In this document: piece after piece, positions 8,423 to 17,811 of the stretch | Numbering within the stretch: position 1 is the stretch's first letter | How the letters are laid out: each line of letters begins with the position of its first letter | Source of the DNA: Clostridium cavendishii DSM 21758 | Lineage (GTDB): Bacteria; Bacillota; Clostridia; Clostridiales; Clostridiaceae | DNA: 64,000 nt | Assembly: GCF_900141845.1 (NCBI RefSeq) | Contig: NZ_FQZB01000007.1 | Span: 1-64,000, forward strand | Reading direction: 5' to 3' | Notes under the pieces: model-generated | Told to the model about the DNA's origin: nothing | What the model saw: only the letters and a program-made list of their open reading frames with translations | The model's database searches: none | Translations under genes and position numbers: made by a program

Positions 8423-10324
8423 GTGAAATTAAATAATTTGACATCTCCAAATCTTATTTTAGTAGACAAAAGTTTTAAGAATAAGAAAGAAGCGATTGAA
8501 TGCTTAATTGAACAGCTATGGAGTGAGGGGAAAATAACTTCTAAAGAGGAATTTTTAAAAGATGTAATGTATAGGGAGGAATTATCTCCAACTGGAATTG
8601 AATCAGGTCTTGCTATTCCGCATGGTAAATCAGAATCTGTAAAAGAAGCAACTTTTGCAGTAGCTTTATTAAATAATACTATAGATGATTGGGAAAGTGT
8701 TAGTGAAGATAATAAGGTAAAATTAATATTTCTTTTAGCAATACCAAAGGCAGAAGCAGGGTCAACTCATTTAGAACTTTTAGCGGAATTGATGAAGAGA
8801 ATTTCAAATGAAAAATACAAGAAATTAATAGAAGAAAGTAAAACAGCACAGGAATTATACAATAATTTAGAAAATTATAAAGAAGAGACTCTAGAAAATA
8901 TAGAATATACTAAAACAATTGTAGCAGTTACAGCATGTCCAGCAGGAATTGCACATACATATATGGCAGCAGAAGCTTTAGCTAACACTGGAAGAGAATT
9001 GGGTGTCAAAGTATTTGTTGAAAAACAAGGTGCTAATGGAATAGAAGATAGGCATACAAATGAACAACTTAAAAATGCTGATGCAGCTATATTTGCAGTA
9101 GACGTAGCAGTAAAAAATAAAGAGAGATATGATCATTTACCTATATATAAAACAAGGGTAGCAGCACCTATTAAAGATGCAAAAAGTATAATTATAAATG
9201 CACTTAAACAGGCTGAAACACACAAAAAGGGTGAATTTAAGCAAACAGGAAATGCACAAGAAGATAAAATAAATTTTGGACAAGAAATTAAAAAATCAAT
9301 ATTAACAGGTATTTCATATATAATTCCTATAATAGTTGCAGGAGGTATGGTAGCAGCTTTTGCAACATTGATAGCTCAAGGTTTTGGGTTGCAAAATGTA
9401 TTTAATGCAGAGAATTCATGGTTATGGATGTATAGAAAACTTGGTAGCAATTTGCTTGGAACACTAATGGTTCCAGTATTATCAGCATACATGGCATATT
9501 CAATTTCAGACAAACCAGCGCTCGGACCTGGATTTGCAGCAGGTATAGCAGCAAATATGATTAATGGAGGGTTCTTAGCTGGTATGCTTGGAGGATTCTT
9601 AGCTGGATATACGATTAAATTGTTTAAAAAATATATTCCTGCGAAGGGTACATTAGGAGGATTTATTAGCTTTTGGGTATATCCAGTGTTTGGTACGATT
9701 ATAGTTGGAACATTAATGTTCTTTGTATTGGGTAAACCTGTTGGAGCAGTGAATGCAGGATTAATATCATGGCTTGGGGGTATGGCTGGAACTAATGCAT
9801 TATTACTTGGAGCAATCATAGGGGTAATGGTTTCGTTTGATCTCGGTGGGCCTGTAAATAAAGCAGCATATACTTTCTGTATAGGAGCAATGGCAAATGG
9901 TGTTATAATTCCATATGCAATATTTGCATCTGTCAAGATGGTATCAGCATTTGGAGTGACCTTTGCAACAATGCTATTTAAAAAGTATTTTAGCGAAGAT
10001 GAACAAGAAGTTGGTAAGTCAACTTGGTTATTAGGGCTAGCAGGAATCACAGAAGGGGCAATTCCATTTATGGTTGCAGATCCACTAAGAGTTATTCCAT
10101 CACTATGTGCAGGATCAGCAATAACAGGAGCACTTGTTGCTATGGTTGGCATAGGTTTAGATGTGCCAGGAGCTGGAATATTCTCATTATTTGTATTAAA
10201 GGGTGGAGCTTCAGGATTGGTTAAAACAGGAGTTTGGTTTGGAGCAGCTATGCTTGGAGCAGTAATTTCAGCAGCATTATTGGTTATAACTCGTAAAGCA
10301 AAATTAAATAAAGTGGCCAAATAA
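8423..10324 (+). CDS. mngA: PTS EIIABC permease, 2-O-alpha-mannosyl-D-glycerate type (MngA-like)
   Basis: A 633-residue fructose-family EII protein that imports and phosphorylates its sugar in one step. EIIA covers residues 1-150, with the phosphoryl-accepting His in the IPHGKSE motif. EIIB covers residues about 170-265, with the active Cys in AVTACPAGIAHTYMAA. EIIC follows, with 8-10 hydrophobic segments. Long stretches agree with my memory of E. coli MngA/HrsA, for example ENSWLWMYRKLG, SDKPALGPGFAAG, FDLGGPVNKAAY and KSTWLLGLAGITEGAIP. GTG at 8423 is the chosen start because GAGGTGG lies 5 nt upstream; a longer in-frame TTG start at 8399 would span that site. The adjacent mannosidase and glycerate kinase support the substrate. 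Confidence 0.93.
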   Translation: MKLNNLTSPNLILVDKSFKNKKEAIECLIEQLWSEGKITSKEEFLKDVMYREELSPTGIESGLAIPHGKSESVKEATFAVALLNNTIDDWESVSEDNKVKLIFLLAIPKAEAGSTHLELLAELMKRISNEKYKKLIEESKTAQELYNNLENYKEETLENIEYTKTIVAVTACPAGIAHTYMAAEALANTGRELGVKVFVEKQGANGIEDRHTNEQLKNADAAIFAVDVAVKNKERYDHLPIYKTRVAAPIKDAKSIIINALKQAETHKKGEFKQTGNAQEDKINFGQEIKKSILTGISYIIPIIVAGGMVAAFATLIAQGFGLQNVFNAENSWLWMYRKLGSNLLGTLMVPVLSAYMAYSISDKPALGPGFAAGIAANMINGGFLAGMLGGFLAGYTIKLFKKYIPAKGTLGGFISFWVYPVFGTIIVGTLMFFVLGKPVGAVNAGLISWLGGMAGTNALLLGAIIGVMVSFDLGGPVNKAAYTFCIGAMANGVIIPYAIFASVKMVSAFGVTFATMLFKKYFSEDEQEVGKSTWLLGLAGITEGAIPFMVADPLRVIPSLCAGSAITGALVAMVGIGLDVPGAGIFSLFVLKGGASGLVKTGVWFGAAMLGAVISAALLVITRKAKLNKVAK

Positions 10325-10331
10325 AGAACCT

Positions 10332-10368
10332 AAATTTAGATGAAGTTTTTATAATTTCATCTAAATTT
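10332..10368 (+). terminator. Stem-loop between mngA and mngB
   Basis: A perfect 13-bp stem (AAATTTAGATGAA with TTCATCTAAATTT) has an 11-nt loop. It sits 8 bp after the mngA stop codon with only a short T tail. It could partly end transcription or protect the upstream mRNA, letting the membrane permease and the hydrolase be made in different amounts. Confidence 0.55.
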
Positions 10369-10428
10369 TGAATATAGGATAAATAGATATATATGATATG
10401 TAGTAATAGAAAAGGTAAGAGGTGTTTT

Positions 10429-13062
10429 ATGAAAAAGGTTCACGTAGTTCCACATATGCATTGGGATAGAGAATGGTACTTTACAACTGAAGAATCTAGA
10501 ATTCTTTTGGTAAATAATATGGAAGAAATAATGATAATGTTAGAAGAAAATGATGATTATCCATATTATATTTTAGATGGACAAACGGCAATATTAGAAG
10601 ATTATTTTGCAGTAAAGCCAGAAAATAAAGAGAGGGTCAAAGCACTTGTACAAAAAGGAAAGCTTATTATAGGTCCGTGGTATACTCAGACTGATGAAAT
10701 GGTAGTTGGAGGTGAATCGATAGTAAGAAATCTTTTATATGGAATGAAAGATTGTGAGGAATTTGGCGAGCCAATGAGAATTGGATATCTACCAGATTCA
10801 TTTGGACAATCTGCAAGAATGCCTCAAATATTAAATGGTTTTGATATTCATTATTCAATATTTTGGAGAGGTATTTCAGAGAGAGTTGGGACAGGTAAAA
10901 CTGAATTTTATTGGAAAGATAAAAATGAGTTTAAGGTATTAACTCAATTATTTCCATTAGGGTATGCTATAGGTAAATATTTGCCTTTAGAGAAAGAAGC
11001 GTTAAAAGGAAGAATAGATAAATATTTTAGTATACTAGATAAAGGTGCTACAACAGAGAATATTATACTACCTAATGGTCATGATCAAATGCCAGTTCAA
11101 AAAAATATATTTGAAGTAATAAAAAAATTAAAAGAAATTTACCCAGAAAGAGAATTCTTTTTAAGTAACTATGAAAATGTATTTAAAGAGCTAGAAAAAC
11201 AAGAAAATTTAGATGTGCTTGAAGGTGAATTCTTGGATGGTAAATATATGAGAGTTCATAGAAGTATTTTTTCAACTAGAATGGATATAAAAGCAGCTAA
11301 TGTAAGGATTGAAAATAAGATAACTAATATATTAGAACCTTTAGCTTCAATAGCTTATAGTTTGGGATTTGAATATCATTCGGGATTAATTGAATTGATA
11401 TGGAAAGAAATTATGAAAAATCATGCCCATGATTCAATAGGATGTTGCTGTTCAGATAAAGTTCATAAACAGATTATGGCAAGATTTGAATTAGCAGAAG
11501 ACAAAGTAGATAATTTAATTAATTTTTATAAGAGAATAATTGTAGATGCAATGGATAAAGATATTGCTTTAGACAAGTTAACAGCATTTAATCTTTTACC
11601 GTATGAAAGGGAAGAAGTAATAAGAGGAGAAATAGTTACTAAATTTAAAAACTTCAAACTTGTTGATGAGAATGAAATTGAGAAAGAATTTGAGATACTA
11701 AAAACGGAAATAGTTGATGCTGGCTTAATTGATAGACAAATTGTTCATTATGAAAATTATGATCCATTTATTAGATATACAGTAGAGCTTAAAGACGTTA
11801 TTCCATCAATGGGATACAAGACTTATTTAATAAAGGAAAGTGTAAATAATAGGGAAAGTTCAGAAGTTTCAGAAGTTTCAGAAGTTTCAGAAGTTTCAAA
11901 GGTTGAAACAGAATTCTATGATATTAATATAAATGAAAATGGAACACTAAATATTAAAGATAAAAAGAATAATATAGAATATAAAAATGTTATGTTACTT
12001 GAAGATGGATCAGATGATGGAGATGAATATGATTTTTCCCCACTAGAATATGATTTTTTAATTTATAGTGATAATGTCAAATGCAAAAGTATAATAAAAA
12101 AGAACACTTTAAGTACAGAAATAACTATTAAATATATTATGGATATTCCTAAGGATTTAGATAGTAGGAAAGCTAAAGTTATAGATTGTAAGATGCCTGT
12201 AGAAATTAATTTAACATTACATGAGAGTAATCCAATAATTGATGTTAATATGAGTATCATGAATTTAGCTAAAGATCATAGAGTGCGAGTATACATTCCA
12301 ACAGGAATAGCATCTAAGGTATCCTTAAGTGATAATCAATTTGGTACTATAGAAAGAGCCGTTAGAGATTCAGCTATGGATGTGTGGGAGTGTGAAGGTT
12401 GGGATGAAAGACCAGATTCAATTTATCCGATGATGAGTTTTGTTGCATTAAGAGATGAAAGTAAAGGAGTAAGTATATTAACAAATAGTACAAGGGAATT
12501 TGAGGTTATAGGGCAAGTATATGATACTATGGCCATTACCTTATTTAGATCTGTAGGTCTTTTAGGAAAAGAAGAGCTGTTTAGGAGACCAGGTAGACCT
12601 TCAGGTATAAAACTTGAAACACCAGATTCTCAAATGATAGGTGAAATAAAACTTAATTTTGCATTGTACTATTTTAAAAATGATGATTCAATGAATAATC
12701 TAACAAAGGTAGCAAAAGAATATTTAACTCCAATAATAAGTTATAATAAAATGCCTCACAATGCTATGAAGCTTAATGAAGCTGATTTTGTTACTCCATA
12801 TAAATATAGTCTTTTAAAGGAAAAGAATAATCAGATTACATTAAGTGCTTTAAAGAAGAGTGAAAAGAATAGTGGATTAATAGTAAGATTCTTTAATGGA
12901 ACAGAAGAAAATAAAAAGGTAAGTTTTAGAGTAAATAAAAATATAAAAGATTGCTATATTACTAATTTGAATGAAAAGAGAACTAAGAACAGCTTTTATG
13001 ATAATAAAATAGAATTAGATATAAATAAGAACGTAGTAAAGAATGTATATATAGAATTTTAA
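10429..13062 (+). CDS. mngB: Alpha-mannosidase MngB-like (GH38), cleaves phosphorylated mannosylglycerate
   Basis: An 877-residue GH38 alpha-mannosidase, the same length I recall for E. coli MngB. The N-terminus has the metal-binding HMHWDREWYFTTEESR motif; the nucleophile Asp is in GYLPDSFGQS; a further metal ligand is in HAHDSIGCCCSDK. The C-terminal beta-rich domains carry DDGDEYDFSPLE and ITLFRSVGLLGKEELFRRPGRPSGIK-like segments also known from MngB. It should hydrolyse 2-O-(6-phospho-mannosyl)-glycerate to mannose 6-phosphate and glycerate in the cytosol. The ATG at 10429 has AGAGGTG 5 nt upstream; an in-frame ATG 36 nt earlier has no site. A Ser-Glu-Val tandem repeat interrupts it at about residue 480. 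Confidence 0.93.
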   Translation: MKKVHVVPHMHWDREWYFTTEESRILLVNNMEEIMIMLEENDDYPYYILDGQTAILEDYFAVKPENKERVKALVQKGKLIIGPWYTQTDEMVVGGESIVRNLLYGMKDCEEFGEPMRIGYLPDSFGQSARMPQILNGFDIHYSIFWRGISERVGTGKTEFYWKDKNEFKVLTQLFPLGYAIGKYLPLEKEALKGRIDKYFSILDKGATTENIILPNGHDQMPVQKNIFEVIKKLKEIYPEREFFLSNYENVFKELEKQENLDVLEGEFLDGKYMRVHRSIFSTRMDIKAANVRIENKITNILEPLASIAYSLGFEYHSGLIELIWKEIMKNHAHDSIGCCCSDKVHKQIMARFELAEDKVDNLINFYKRIIVDAMDKDIALDKLTAFNLLPYEREEVIRGEIVTKFKNFKLVDENEIEKEFEILKTEIVDAGLIDRQIVHYENYDPFIRYTVELKDVIPSMGYKTYLIKESVNNRESSEVSEVSEVSEVSKVETEFYDININENGTLNIKDKKNNIEYKNVMLLEDGSDDGDEYDFSPLEYDFLIYSDNVKCKSIIKKNTLSTEITIKYIMDIPKDLDSRKAKVIDCKMPVEINLTLHESNPIIDVNMSIMNLAKDHRVRVYIPTGIASKVSLSDNQFGTIERAVRDSAMDVWECEGWDERPDSIYPMMSFVALRDESKGVSILTNSTREFEVIGQVYDTMAITLFRSVGLLGKEELFRRPGRPSGIKLETPDSQMIGEIKLNFALYYFKNDDSMNNLTKVAKEYLTPIISYNKMPHNAMKLNEADFVTPYKYSLLKEKNNQITLSALKKSEKNSGLIVRFFNGTEENKKVSFRVNKNIKDCYITNLNEKRTKNSFYDNKIELDINKNVVKNVYIEF
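11854..11898 (+). repeat. 9-bp tandem repeat inside mngB
   Basis: Four perfect copies of GAAGTTTCA (11863-11898) follow one diverged copy (GAAAGTTCA). They encode Ser-Glu-Val units in a surface linker of the mannosidase. Because the unit is a multiple of three, slippage would change the length without breaking the frame. Confidence 0.9.
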
Positions 13063-13104
13063 AGTCTAAGTTATATTGGAAAAAGTATGTAAGTGAATAG
13101 TAAA

Positions 13105-13154
13105 AGGAGGTGATCTCAAAATATAATTAAAACTTATAATTGAGATTACCTTCT
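13105..13154 (+). terminator. Stem-loop after mngB
   Basis: AGGAGGTGATCTCAA faces TTGAGATTACCTTCT, 13 of 15 paired and the rest G-U in RNA, around a 20-nt AT loop, then ATTGTTTTA. It follows mngB by 42 bp. The left arm contains a perfect AGGAGGTGATC with no start codon, so it looks like a terminator that hides a Shine-Dalgarno-like string. The glycerate kinase gene probably has its own promoter in the next 100 bp. Confidence 0.55.
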
Positions 13155-13261
13155 ATTGTTTTAAATATTTATGTAATATGGAGTTATACAGTTAAAGATG
13201 ATATCTATGTATTATAAATATTATTAAGAAATAAAATATATCTGAAGGGGTGAATATAGAT

Positions 13262-14392
13262 ATGAGTATAAAAAAAATTGTAATAGCACCAGATTCTTTT
13301 AAGGAGAGTTTAACTGCTAAAGAAGCAGCAGAGGCTATGAGAGATGGTTTATCTAAAGCAATTAGCAATTGTTATTTTGAAGTTATTCCTATGGCAGATG
13401 GTGGAGAGGGAACAAGTGAAGTTATATCTTATGCAAATAATGGGGAAATGAATGAAGTAGATGTAACGGGACCTCTTGGTAATAAAGTTAAAGGTAAATA
13501 TGGTTACATAGAAAAGAATAATCTTGCAGTAATAGAAGTTGCAGAGGCATGTGGATTACATCTTGTATCAAGAGAGGAGAGAAATCCAGAGATTACAACT
13601 ACTTATGGAGTTGGAGAATTGATAAAAGCGGCTTTAGATAAAGGGGCAAAAAATTTTATTATAGGACTTGGAGGAAGTGCAACAAATGATGGCGGCTTCG
13701 GAATGCTTCAGGCTTTAGGAGTTAGTGGTAAGGATATTAATAATAATGAAATTAAATTTGGTGGAGCAGAACTTATTAAATTAAAATATATTAACTTTGA
13801 AAATTTAGATGAAAGAATTAAAAAATGTAATATTATGGTTGCTTGCGATGTTGAGAATCCACTTGTTGGTGAATTTGGTGCAACAAAAATTTTTGGAGCA
13901 CAAAAGGGTGCAAGTAAGGAACAATTGGAGAATTTAGAAAAGGCTTTAACTTATTATGGAAATGTATTAAAAAATCATATAGGATTAGATGTAAATAATA
14001 CAAATAAGGCAGGCGCAGCAGGTGGTCTTGGAGCAGCTTTTATGGTTTTAAATGCAAAACTTAGAAGAGGAATAGATATAGTACTTGAATGGACTGATTT
14101 TGAAGAAAGAGTTAAAGATGCAGACTATATATTTACAGGAGAGGGTTCTATAGATAGTCAAACTAAATTCGGAAAGACTATATCTGGAATAGCTAAAATC
14201 GCTAAAAGAAATAATATAAAACTTATTGCATTAGGAGGTAGAGTAACTGATGACTCAAGGGAATTATATGATATAGGAGTTACATCCTTATTTTCTATAA
14301 TTGATTCAGTTAAAACTTTAGATGAAGCTATTGAGGATGGCTATAAATCAATTTCAAAGGTAGCTGAAAATATAGGCAGGATTTTAAAATGA
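13262..14392 (+). CDS. Glycerate kinase (GarK/GlxK family)
   Basis: A 376-residue member of the bacterial glycerate kinase family I. Family motifs are KIVIAPDSFKESLTAKEAA at the N-terminus, PMADGGEGTSE near residue 45, GLGGSATNDGG near 135 and FTGEGSIDSQTKFGKT near 290. It phosphorylates D-glycerate with ATP to a phosphoglycerate that enters glycolysis. Its place after mngA and mngB fits well: MngB releases glycerate and this enzyme would recover it, a step E. coli encodes elsewhere. The ATG at 13262 is chosen; the in-frame GTG at 13250 overlaps the GAAGGGG site. Confidence 0.92.
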   Translation: MSIKKIVIAPDSFKESLTAKEAAEAMRDGLSKAISNCYFEVIPMADGGEGTSEVISYANNGEMNEVDVTGPLGNKVKGKYGYIEKNNLAVIEVAEACGLHLVSREERNPEITTTYGVGELIKAALDKGAKNFIIGLGGSATNDGGFGMLQALGVSGKDINNNEIKFGGAELIKLKYINFENLDERIKKCNIMVACDVENPLVGEFGATKIFGAQKGASKEQLENLEKALTYYGNVLKNHIGLDVNNTNKAGAAGGLGAAFMVLNAKLRRGIDIVLEWTDFEERVKDADYIFTGEGSIDSQTKFGKTISGIAKIAKRNNIKLIALGGRVTDDSRELYDIGVTSLFSIIDSVKTLDEAIEDGYKSISKVAENIGRILK

Positions 14393-14405
14393 ATACTTTG
14401 CAATA

Positions 14406-14454
14406 AAAAATTAATAATATAATATTTTATATAAATATTGTATTATTAATTTTT
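14406..14454. terminator. Bidirectional AT-rich terminator
   Basis: A 21-bp stem with one mismatch (AAAAATTAATAATATAATATT against its complement at 14434-14454) lies between the convergent glycerate kinase and methyltransferase genes. The A run on one side and T run on the other suit termination on both strands. Confidence 0.75.
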
Positions 14455-14621
14455 AAACCCTAGTGGTAAGTATTTTCATACTACTACTAGGTAGTATATA
14501 ATTTAATATTTATAATTTGTATGCGGCAAATTTGTAATTTTTATGAAGCATTCATTCAATAGATAATGATTTTAAATTTAAAGTTAGTTTTTTATTCTAT
14601 TAACATAATTAAAATAGAATT

Positions 14622-15290
14622 TTATTTTTCTGCCTCAACAACATAATAACTGATTTTAATTTTTCCTCCATTATCTGTTCTCTCGGCCTTATCAATAGAT
14701 AAATGTCTAAAACCAGCGCCGTTCCAATATAATTTAATCGAATTTTCATCAAAAAAGTGTACAGTTCCTCTGTGAGCAAGACATCCTTCAGTTAATTCTC
14801 TGTAGGTATTATCTTCTAATTTTTCTCCGGTACCATACCCCGTTGTGTCAATACAAAATAAGCCTGTAGAGAAGAATTTTCCTCCAGGTTTTAATACTCT
14901 AAATATCTCTTTTAATATCCTTTTTATATCTTCGGATTTATGTGCATAAGTTGCAGCAGAATCAATGACAGCGTCAAATATTTCATTATCATATTCCAAA
15001 TTTGCTCCATCACTAACAATTAAGTGACTATTCAAATGTTCATCAATCAACCTTTTCTTTGCCTTTTTAACAGCAGTAAGCGAACCATCAAATCCATATA
15101 CGTTAAAACCCTCTCTTGCTAAAAACCAAGTCACTGCTCCAGTACCGCATCCAAAGTCTAAAAAATTTATTTTGCTCCTATCTTGTGAATAATAATTTCT
15201 TGCTGTAAAACGTATTACCTCTTCACAAGGATATTTTCCCCACTCATGATCCGTATGTATTTGTTCCCAAATAGTATCGAATGTTTTCAT
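14622..15290 (-). CDS. Class I SAM-dependent methyltransferase
   Basis: A 222-residue methyltransferase. Motif I is INFLDFGCGTGAVTWFL near residue 45, followed by the acidic loop NVYGFDGS and a motif-II like FDAVIDSAATYAH near 105, then LKPGGKFFSTGLF. This is the Methyltransf_11/25 fold. Its substrate cannot be told from sequence. It stands alone, with a terminator after it and a long non-coding region before it. GAGGACTCATT lies just upstream of the ATG, acting as the ribosome binding site. Confidence 0.82.
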   Translation of the reverse strand: MKTFDTIWEQIHTDHEWGKYPCEEVIRFTARNYYSQDRSKINFLDFGCGTGAVTWFLAREGFNVYGFDGSLTAVKKAKKRLIDEHLNSHLIVSDGANLEYDNEIFDAVIDSAATYAHKSEDIKRILKEIFRVLKPGGKFFSTGLFCIDTTGYGTGEKLEDNTYRELTEGCLAHRGTVHFFDENSIKLYWNGAGFRHLSIDKAERTDNGGKIKISYYVVEAEK

Positions 15291-15749
15291 AATGAGTCCT
15301 CCTAGCTAGTTTTAAAATTATCATTTTAGTTTTTTAGAAATATATAAATAATCTTATATATATTTTTATTATCATATTCATCATAGAGAAAATTAATTTG
15401 TTATTTAATTGTTTTTAAGTAATGGTTATACTTATCCAAATTACATAAGATTTTCTGAATAATATATATTAGTATTACAATAGAATTCTTAATTGAAATT
15501 AAGTTATTTATATTAGCATAATAATGTGGTCTTATGTATAAATTTCTCAATTGATAGTATTATTTCATAAATTCCAATTTAATATACATTAGATTTACAC
15601 AAATAATTCATATTACTTTATAAAAATTAATATGAATTATTTGGTGATAATATTTTATATATTAAATTTAGAGATTTATTTATAGAGGAAAATTACGTCT
15701 TTTATAGAATACTATTTAAAAATAATAATATTTTATGGAGGAATTTTAT
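15291..15749. other. 459-bp intergenic region with a perfect inverted repeat
   Basis: The region is over 80 percent A+T and has no open frame worth calling. At 15600-15643 there is a perfect 16-bp inverted repeat (CAAATAATTCATATTA with its complement) around a 12-nt spacer. It has no T tail, so it is more likely an operator or RNA stem than a terminator. It lies about 107 bp before the zinc-ribbon gene. Confidence 0.5.
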
Positions 15750-16010
15750 ATGAATAACAAAGGAATAACAAAAGAATTGTTTGCTACAAAAGATAATGAA
15801 GGGAATTTAACAAATGAAGTTGTATGTGACATTTGTAACAACAGATTTAGATGGATTGATGGTGTGAATTCTCAAGCTATTGTGAAATCGATTTCTATAA
15901 TTAGTTATTATAATAAAGATGAAAAACAATTTAACTTAAATGTTATAGCTAAGTGTCCACATTGTAATTTTAGAACAGAATATAATCAGTATTATAAAGA
16001 TAAAAAATAA
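15750..16010 (+). CDS. Small zinc-ribbon-like protein, function unknown
   Basis: An 86-residue protein starting at the ATG at 15750, which has GGAGGAA 7 nt upstream. It has two Cys pairs, CDIC near residue 31 and CPHC near residue 70, spaced like a zinc ribbon with a beta-rich middle. I know no named family for it. It lies between non-coding stretches and is probably transcribed alone. It could be a nucleic-acid-binding or redox protein, but nothing in the sequence decides this. Confidence 0.7.
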   Translation: MNNKGITKELFATKDNEGNLTNEVVCDICNNRFRWIDGVNSQAIVKSISIISYYNKDEKQFNLNVIAKCPHCNFRTEYNQYYKDKK

Positions 16011-16151
16011 AGGTTATTAAGTTATATTTTATATGGTTTATATATGATGAAGAGATAGAGTATATAATACAATTTGTGTATGGATATGTGAAACATTGAA
16101 ATGAAATTTACTTTCTTGTATAATTGAATAAAAATAAATAATTAAAATATT

Positions 16152-16209
16152 AAGAATTTTAAGTTGTAGCTTCAACAGGAAAGATAATGCATAGCCTACA
16201 ACTAATTCT
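16152..16209 (+). other. Imperfect hairpin ahead of deoR
   Basis: AAGAATT..AGTTGTAG pairs with CTACAACT.ATTCTT around a 26-nt loop with a bulge on the left. No T run follows. It ends about 75 bp before the deoR start and could be an autoregulatory operator or an mRNA leader structure. Confidence 0.35.
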
Positions 16210-16284
16210 TGAAAACGATTATTTTAGTGATACTATAAAGCTATGTATTTATATATAGGGGATGAGTGGGAGGACGTGAAACTG

Positions 16285-17220
16285 GTGGATAATGCAAAAC
16301 AAGAATTGAGTGTTGAAGTGGCAAGACTTTATTATCAGTCAGATTATAGCCAACAGCAGATTGCATCACAACTTGGAATATCAAGACCAACTATATCAAG
16401 GCTTCTTAAATATGCCAAGGAAAAAGGTTATGTTACTATTAATATAGTTGATCCCTTTGCTGATTTAGATAAGTTAGCATATCAATTGAAAGAAAAATAT
16501 GGACTAAGTGATGTACGAGTTGTTCTTTCGCCAAAGGATGATTATGCTTCTATTAAAAAATATATTAGTAAGCTAGCAGCAGAGTACTTAGAAGAAACAG
16601 TAAGAAGTGGAGATATTATTGGAGTAAGTGCAGGAACAACGATGTATGAAGTTGCCAAAAGGGTTACATCTCAAAATGTTAAAGAGGTAGAAGTAGTCCA
16701 ATTGCAAGGGTCTATTACTCATTCCAAAATAAATAGATATGCATCGGAGACAGTTTCAATTCTTGCTGAAGCTTTCCAGGCAGTACCACGATATTTACCG
16801 TTACCATTGATTTTCGATAATTGTAATATAAAACAAATAGTAGAGAAAGATAGCCATATTAAGGACACTTTAGAAATGGGCATACAGGCTAATATAGCTA
16901 TTTTTACAGTTAGTATGGTTGAAGATAGAGCATTGCTTTTTCAGTCTGGTTATTTAGATGAGGAAGAGAAAACAATTTTAAGGCAAAGAAGTGTGGGAGA
17001 TATTTGTTCACATTTTTTTGATGAAAATGGCGAGATTTGTGATAAGCAGATTGATAATCGTACAATGGCTATATCATTAAATACTCTTAAAGAAAAAGAA
17101 AAATCTATTTTAGTTGCAGGTGGTGAACATAAGGTAAAAGCAATCAAAGGGGCACTAAAAGGAACAATTGCTAATATTTTGATTACTGATCAATATACCG
17201 CCAAACGACTTTTAGAATAA
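16285..17220 (+). CDS. deoR: DeoR-type (SorC family) deoxyribonucleoside regulator
   Basis: A 311-residue SorC-family regulator, close to Bacillus subtilis DeoR as I recall it. The helix-turn-helix is YYQSDYSQQQIASQLGISRP..SRLLKYAKEKGYV at residues 10-50. The sugar-phosphate-binding domain carries GVSAGTTMYEVA, EAFQAVPRYLPLPLIFDN and ILVAGGEHKVKAIKGAL. B. subtilis DeoR represses dra-nupC-pdp and is released by deoxyribose 5-phosphate. A matching operator precedes nupC here. The start is uncertain: GTG at 16285 fits the family N-terminus (DNAKQELSVEVARLYYQ) with GGGAGG 11 nt upstream; an ATG at 16243 would add 14 residues. Confidence 0.9.
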   Translation: MDNAKQELSVEVARLYYQSDYSQQQIASQLGISRPTISRLLKYAKEKGYVTINIVDPFADLDKLAYQLKEKYGLSDVRVVLSPKDDYASIKKYISKLAAEYLEETVRSGDIIGVSAGTTMYEVAKRVTSQNVKEVEVVQLQGSITHSKINRYASETVSILAEAFQAVPRYLPLPLIFDNCNIKQIVEKDSHIKDTLEMGIQANIAIFTVSMVEDRALLFQSGYLDEEEKTILRQRSVGDICSHFFDENGEICDKQIDNRTMAISLNTLKEKEKSILVAGGEHKVKAIKGALKGTIANILITDQYTAKRLLE

Positions 17221-17396
17221 GATATGAATCAAATTTTAGTTGCAATTAATTATAAGTGATTATCTAAAACTATGATTTAATAATTTAAACTTATTTTGTA
17301 AGATTACTATTATGAATATATGTTAATAGAAATTTACTTGTTAGCTTTTAAAAAAAAAACAAAAATAAATATTTTTAATAGAGTTTTAATATGGAA

Positions 17397-17446
17397 ATGC
17401 TCTTTTGTAATTATTTTAATATAAAGAATTACAAAGGAGCGTTTTT
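17397..17446 (+). terminator. Terminator after deoR
   Basis: AATGCTCTTTTGTAATT pairs with AATTACAAAGGAGCG (one mismatch) and is followed by GTTTTTA. It separates deoR from the nupC promoter about 100 bp downstream. Confidence 0.75.
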
Positions 17447-17523
17447 ATATTTAAAAAGACATTTTAGTAATTTTATTTAAAAAGGTAGTTTATGAGTATT
17501 TTTAAAATAAGCTTTTAGTTTAT

Positions 17524-17575
17524 GTGAACAAAATTTCAATTAAAACTTTACAATTGTTCAAAAGGAATATATAAT
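17524..17575 (+). promoter_or_regulatory. nupC promoter with DeoR operator
   Basis: GTGAACAAAATTTCAAT at 17524-17540 is almost the B. subtilis DeoR palindrome (ATTGAACAAAATTTCAAT, from memory). Just downstream is a consensus promoter: TTTACA at 17547-17552, a 17-nt spacer, and TATAAT at 17570-17575. A TTCAA half-site repeat lies inside the spacer at 17558, and ACAATTGT occurs twice (17550 and 17578). Binding at the palindrome plus the half-site would block the promoter. The mRNA leader to nupC would be about 230 nt, unusually long. Confidence 0.7.
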
Positions 17576-17811
17576 AAACAATTGTAAAATTGATGACTAC
17601 ATTCAAATGAAACCGAATACAGATATTTTCAGTTATGGTGTAAAATTCCTATATGCATTCACTTATTTTGAGATTAGAAAGTATAGTTATGAATTTAGTA
17701 TAAGGAGTATTAAAAATAAAAGAAATAATTCATCTAAAGGAAAAGCTTTTATTTTATTAAATTTGTAACATCATAATATTAAATTTATCGTATTCAAGAA
17801 GGAGCATAAAG

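Noticed and set aside
9376..10320. 314-codon minus-strand open frame opposite the mngA EIIC domain
   Set aside because: Its Pro/Asn/Ala-rich composition is the antisense shadow of a Gly/Ala-rich membrane protein, and the plus strand is clearly MngA.
11854..11898. Possible CRISPR or phase-variation repeat in mngB
   Set aside because: The unit is 9 bp, in frame and without spacers. A change in copy number would not switch the gene off.
15600..15643. Terminator call for the perfect inverted repeat before the zinc-ribbon gene
   Set aside because: There is no T run on either side and no gene ends nearby on the plus strand. It is kept only as an unexplained repeat.
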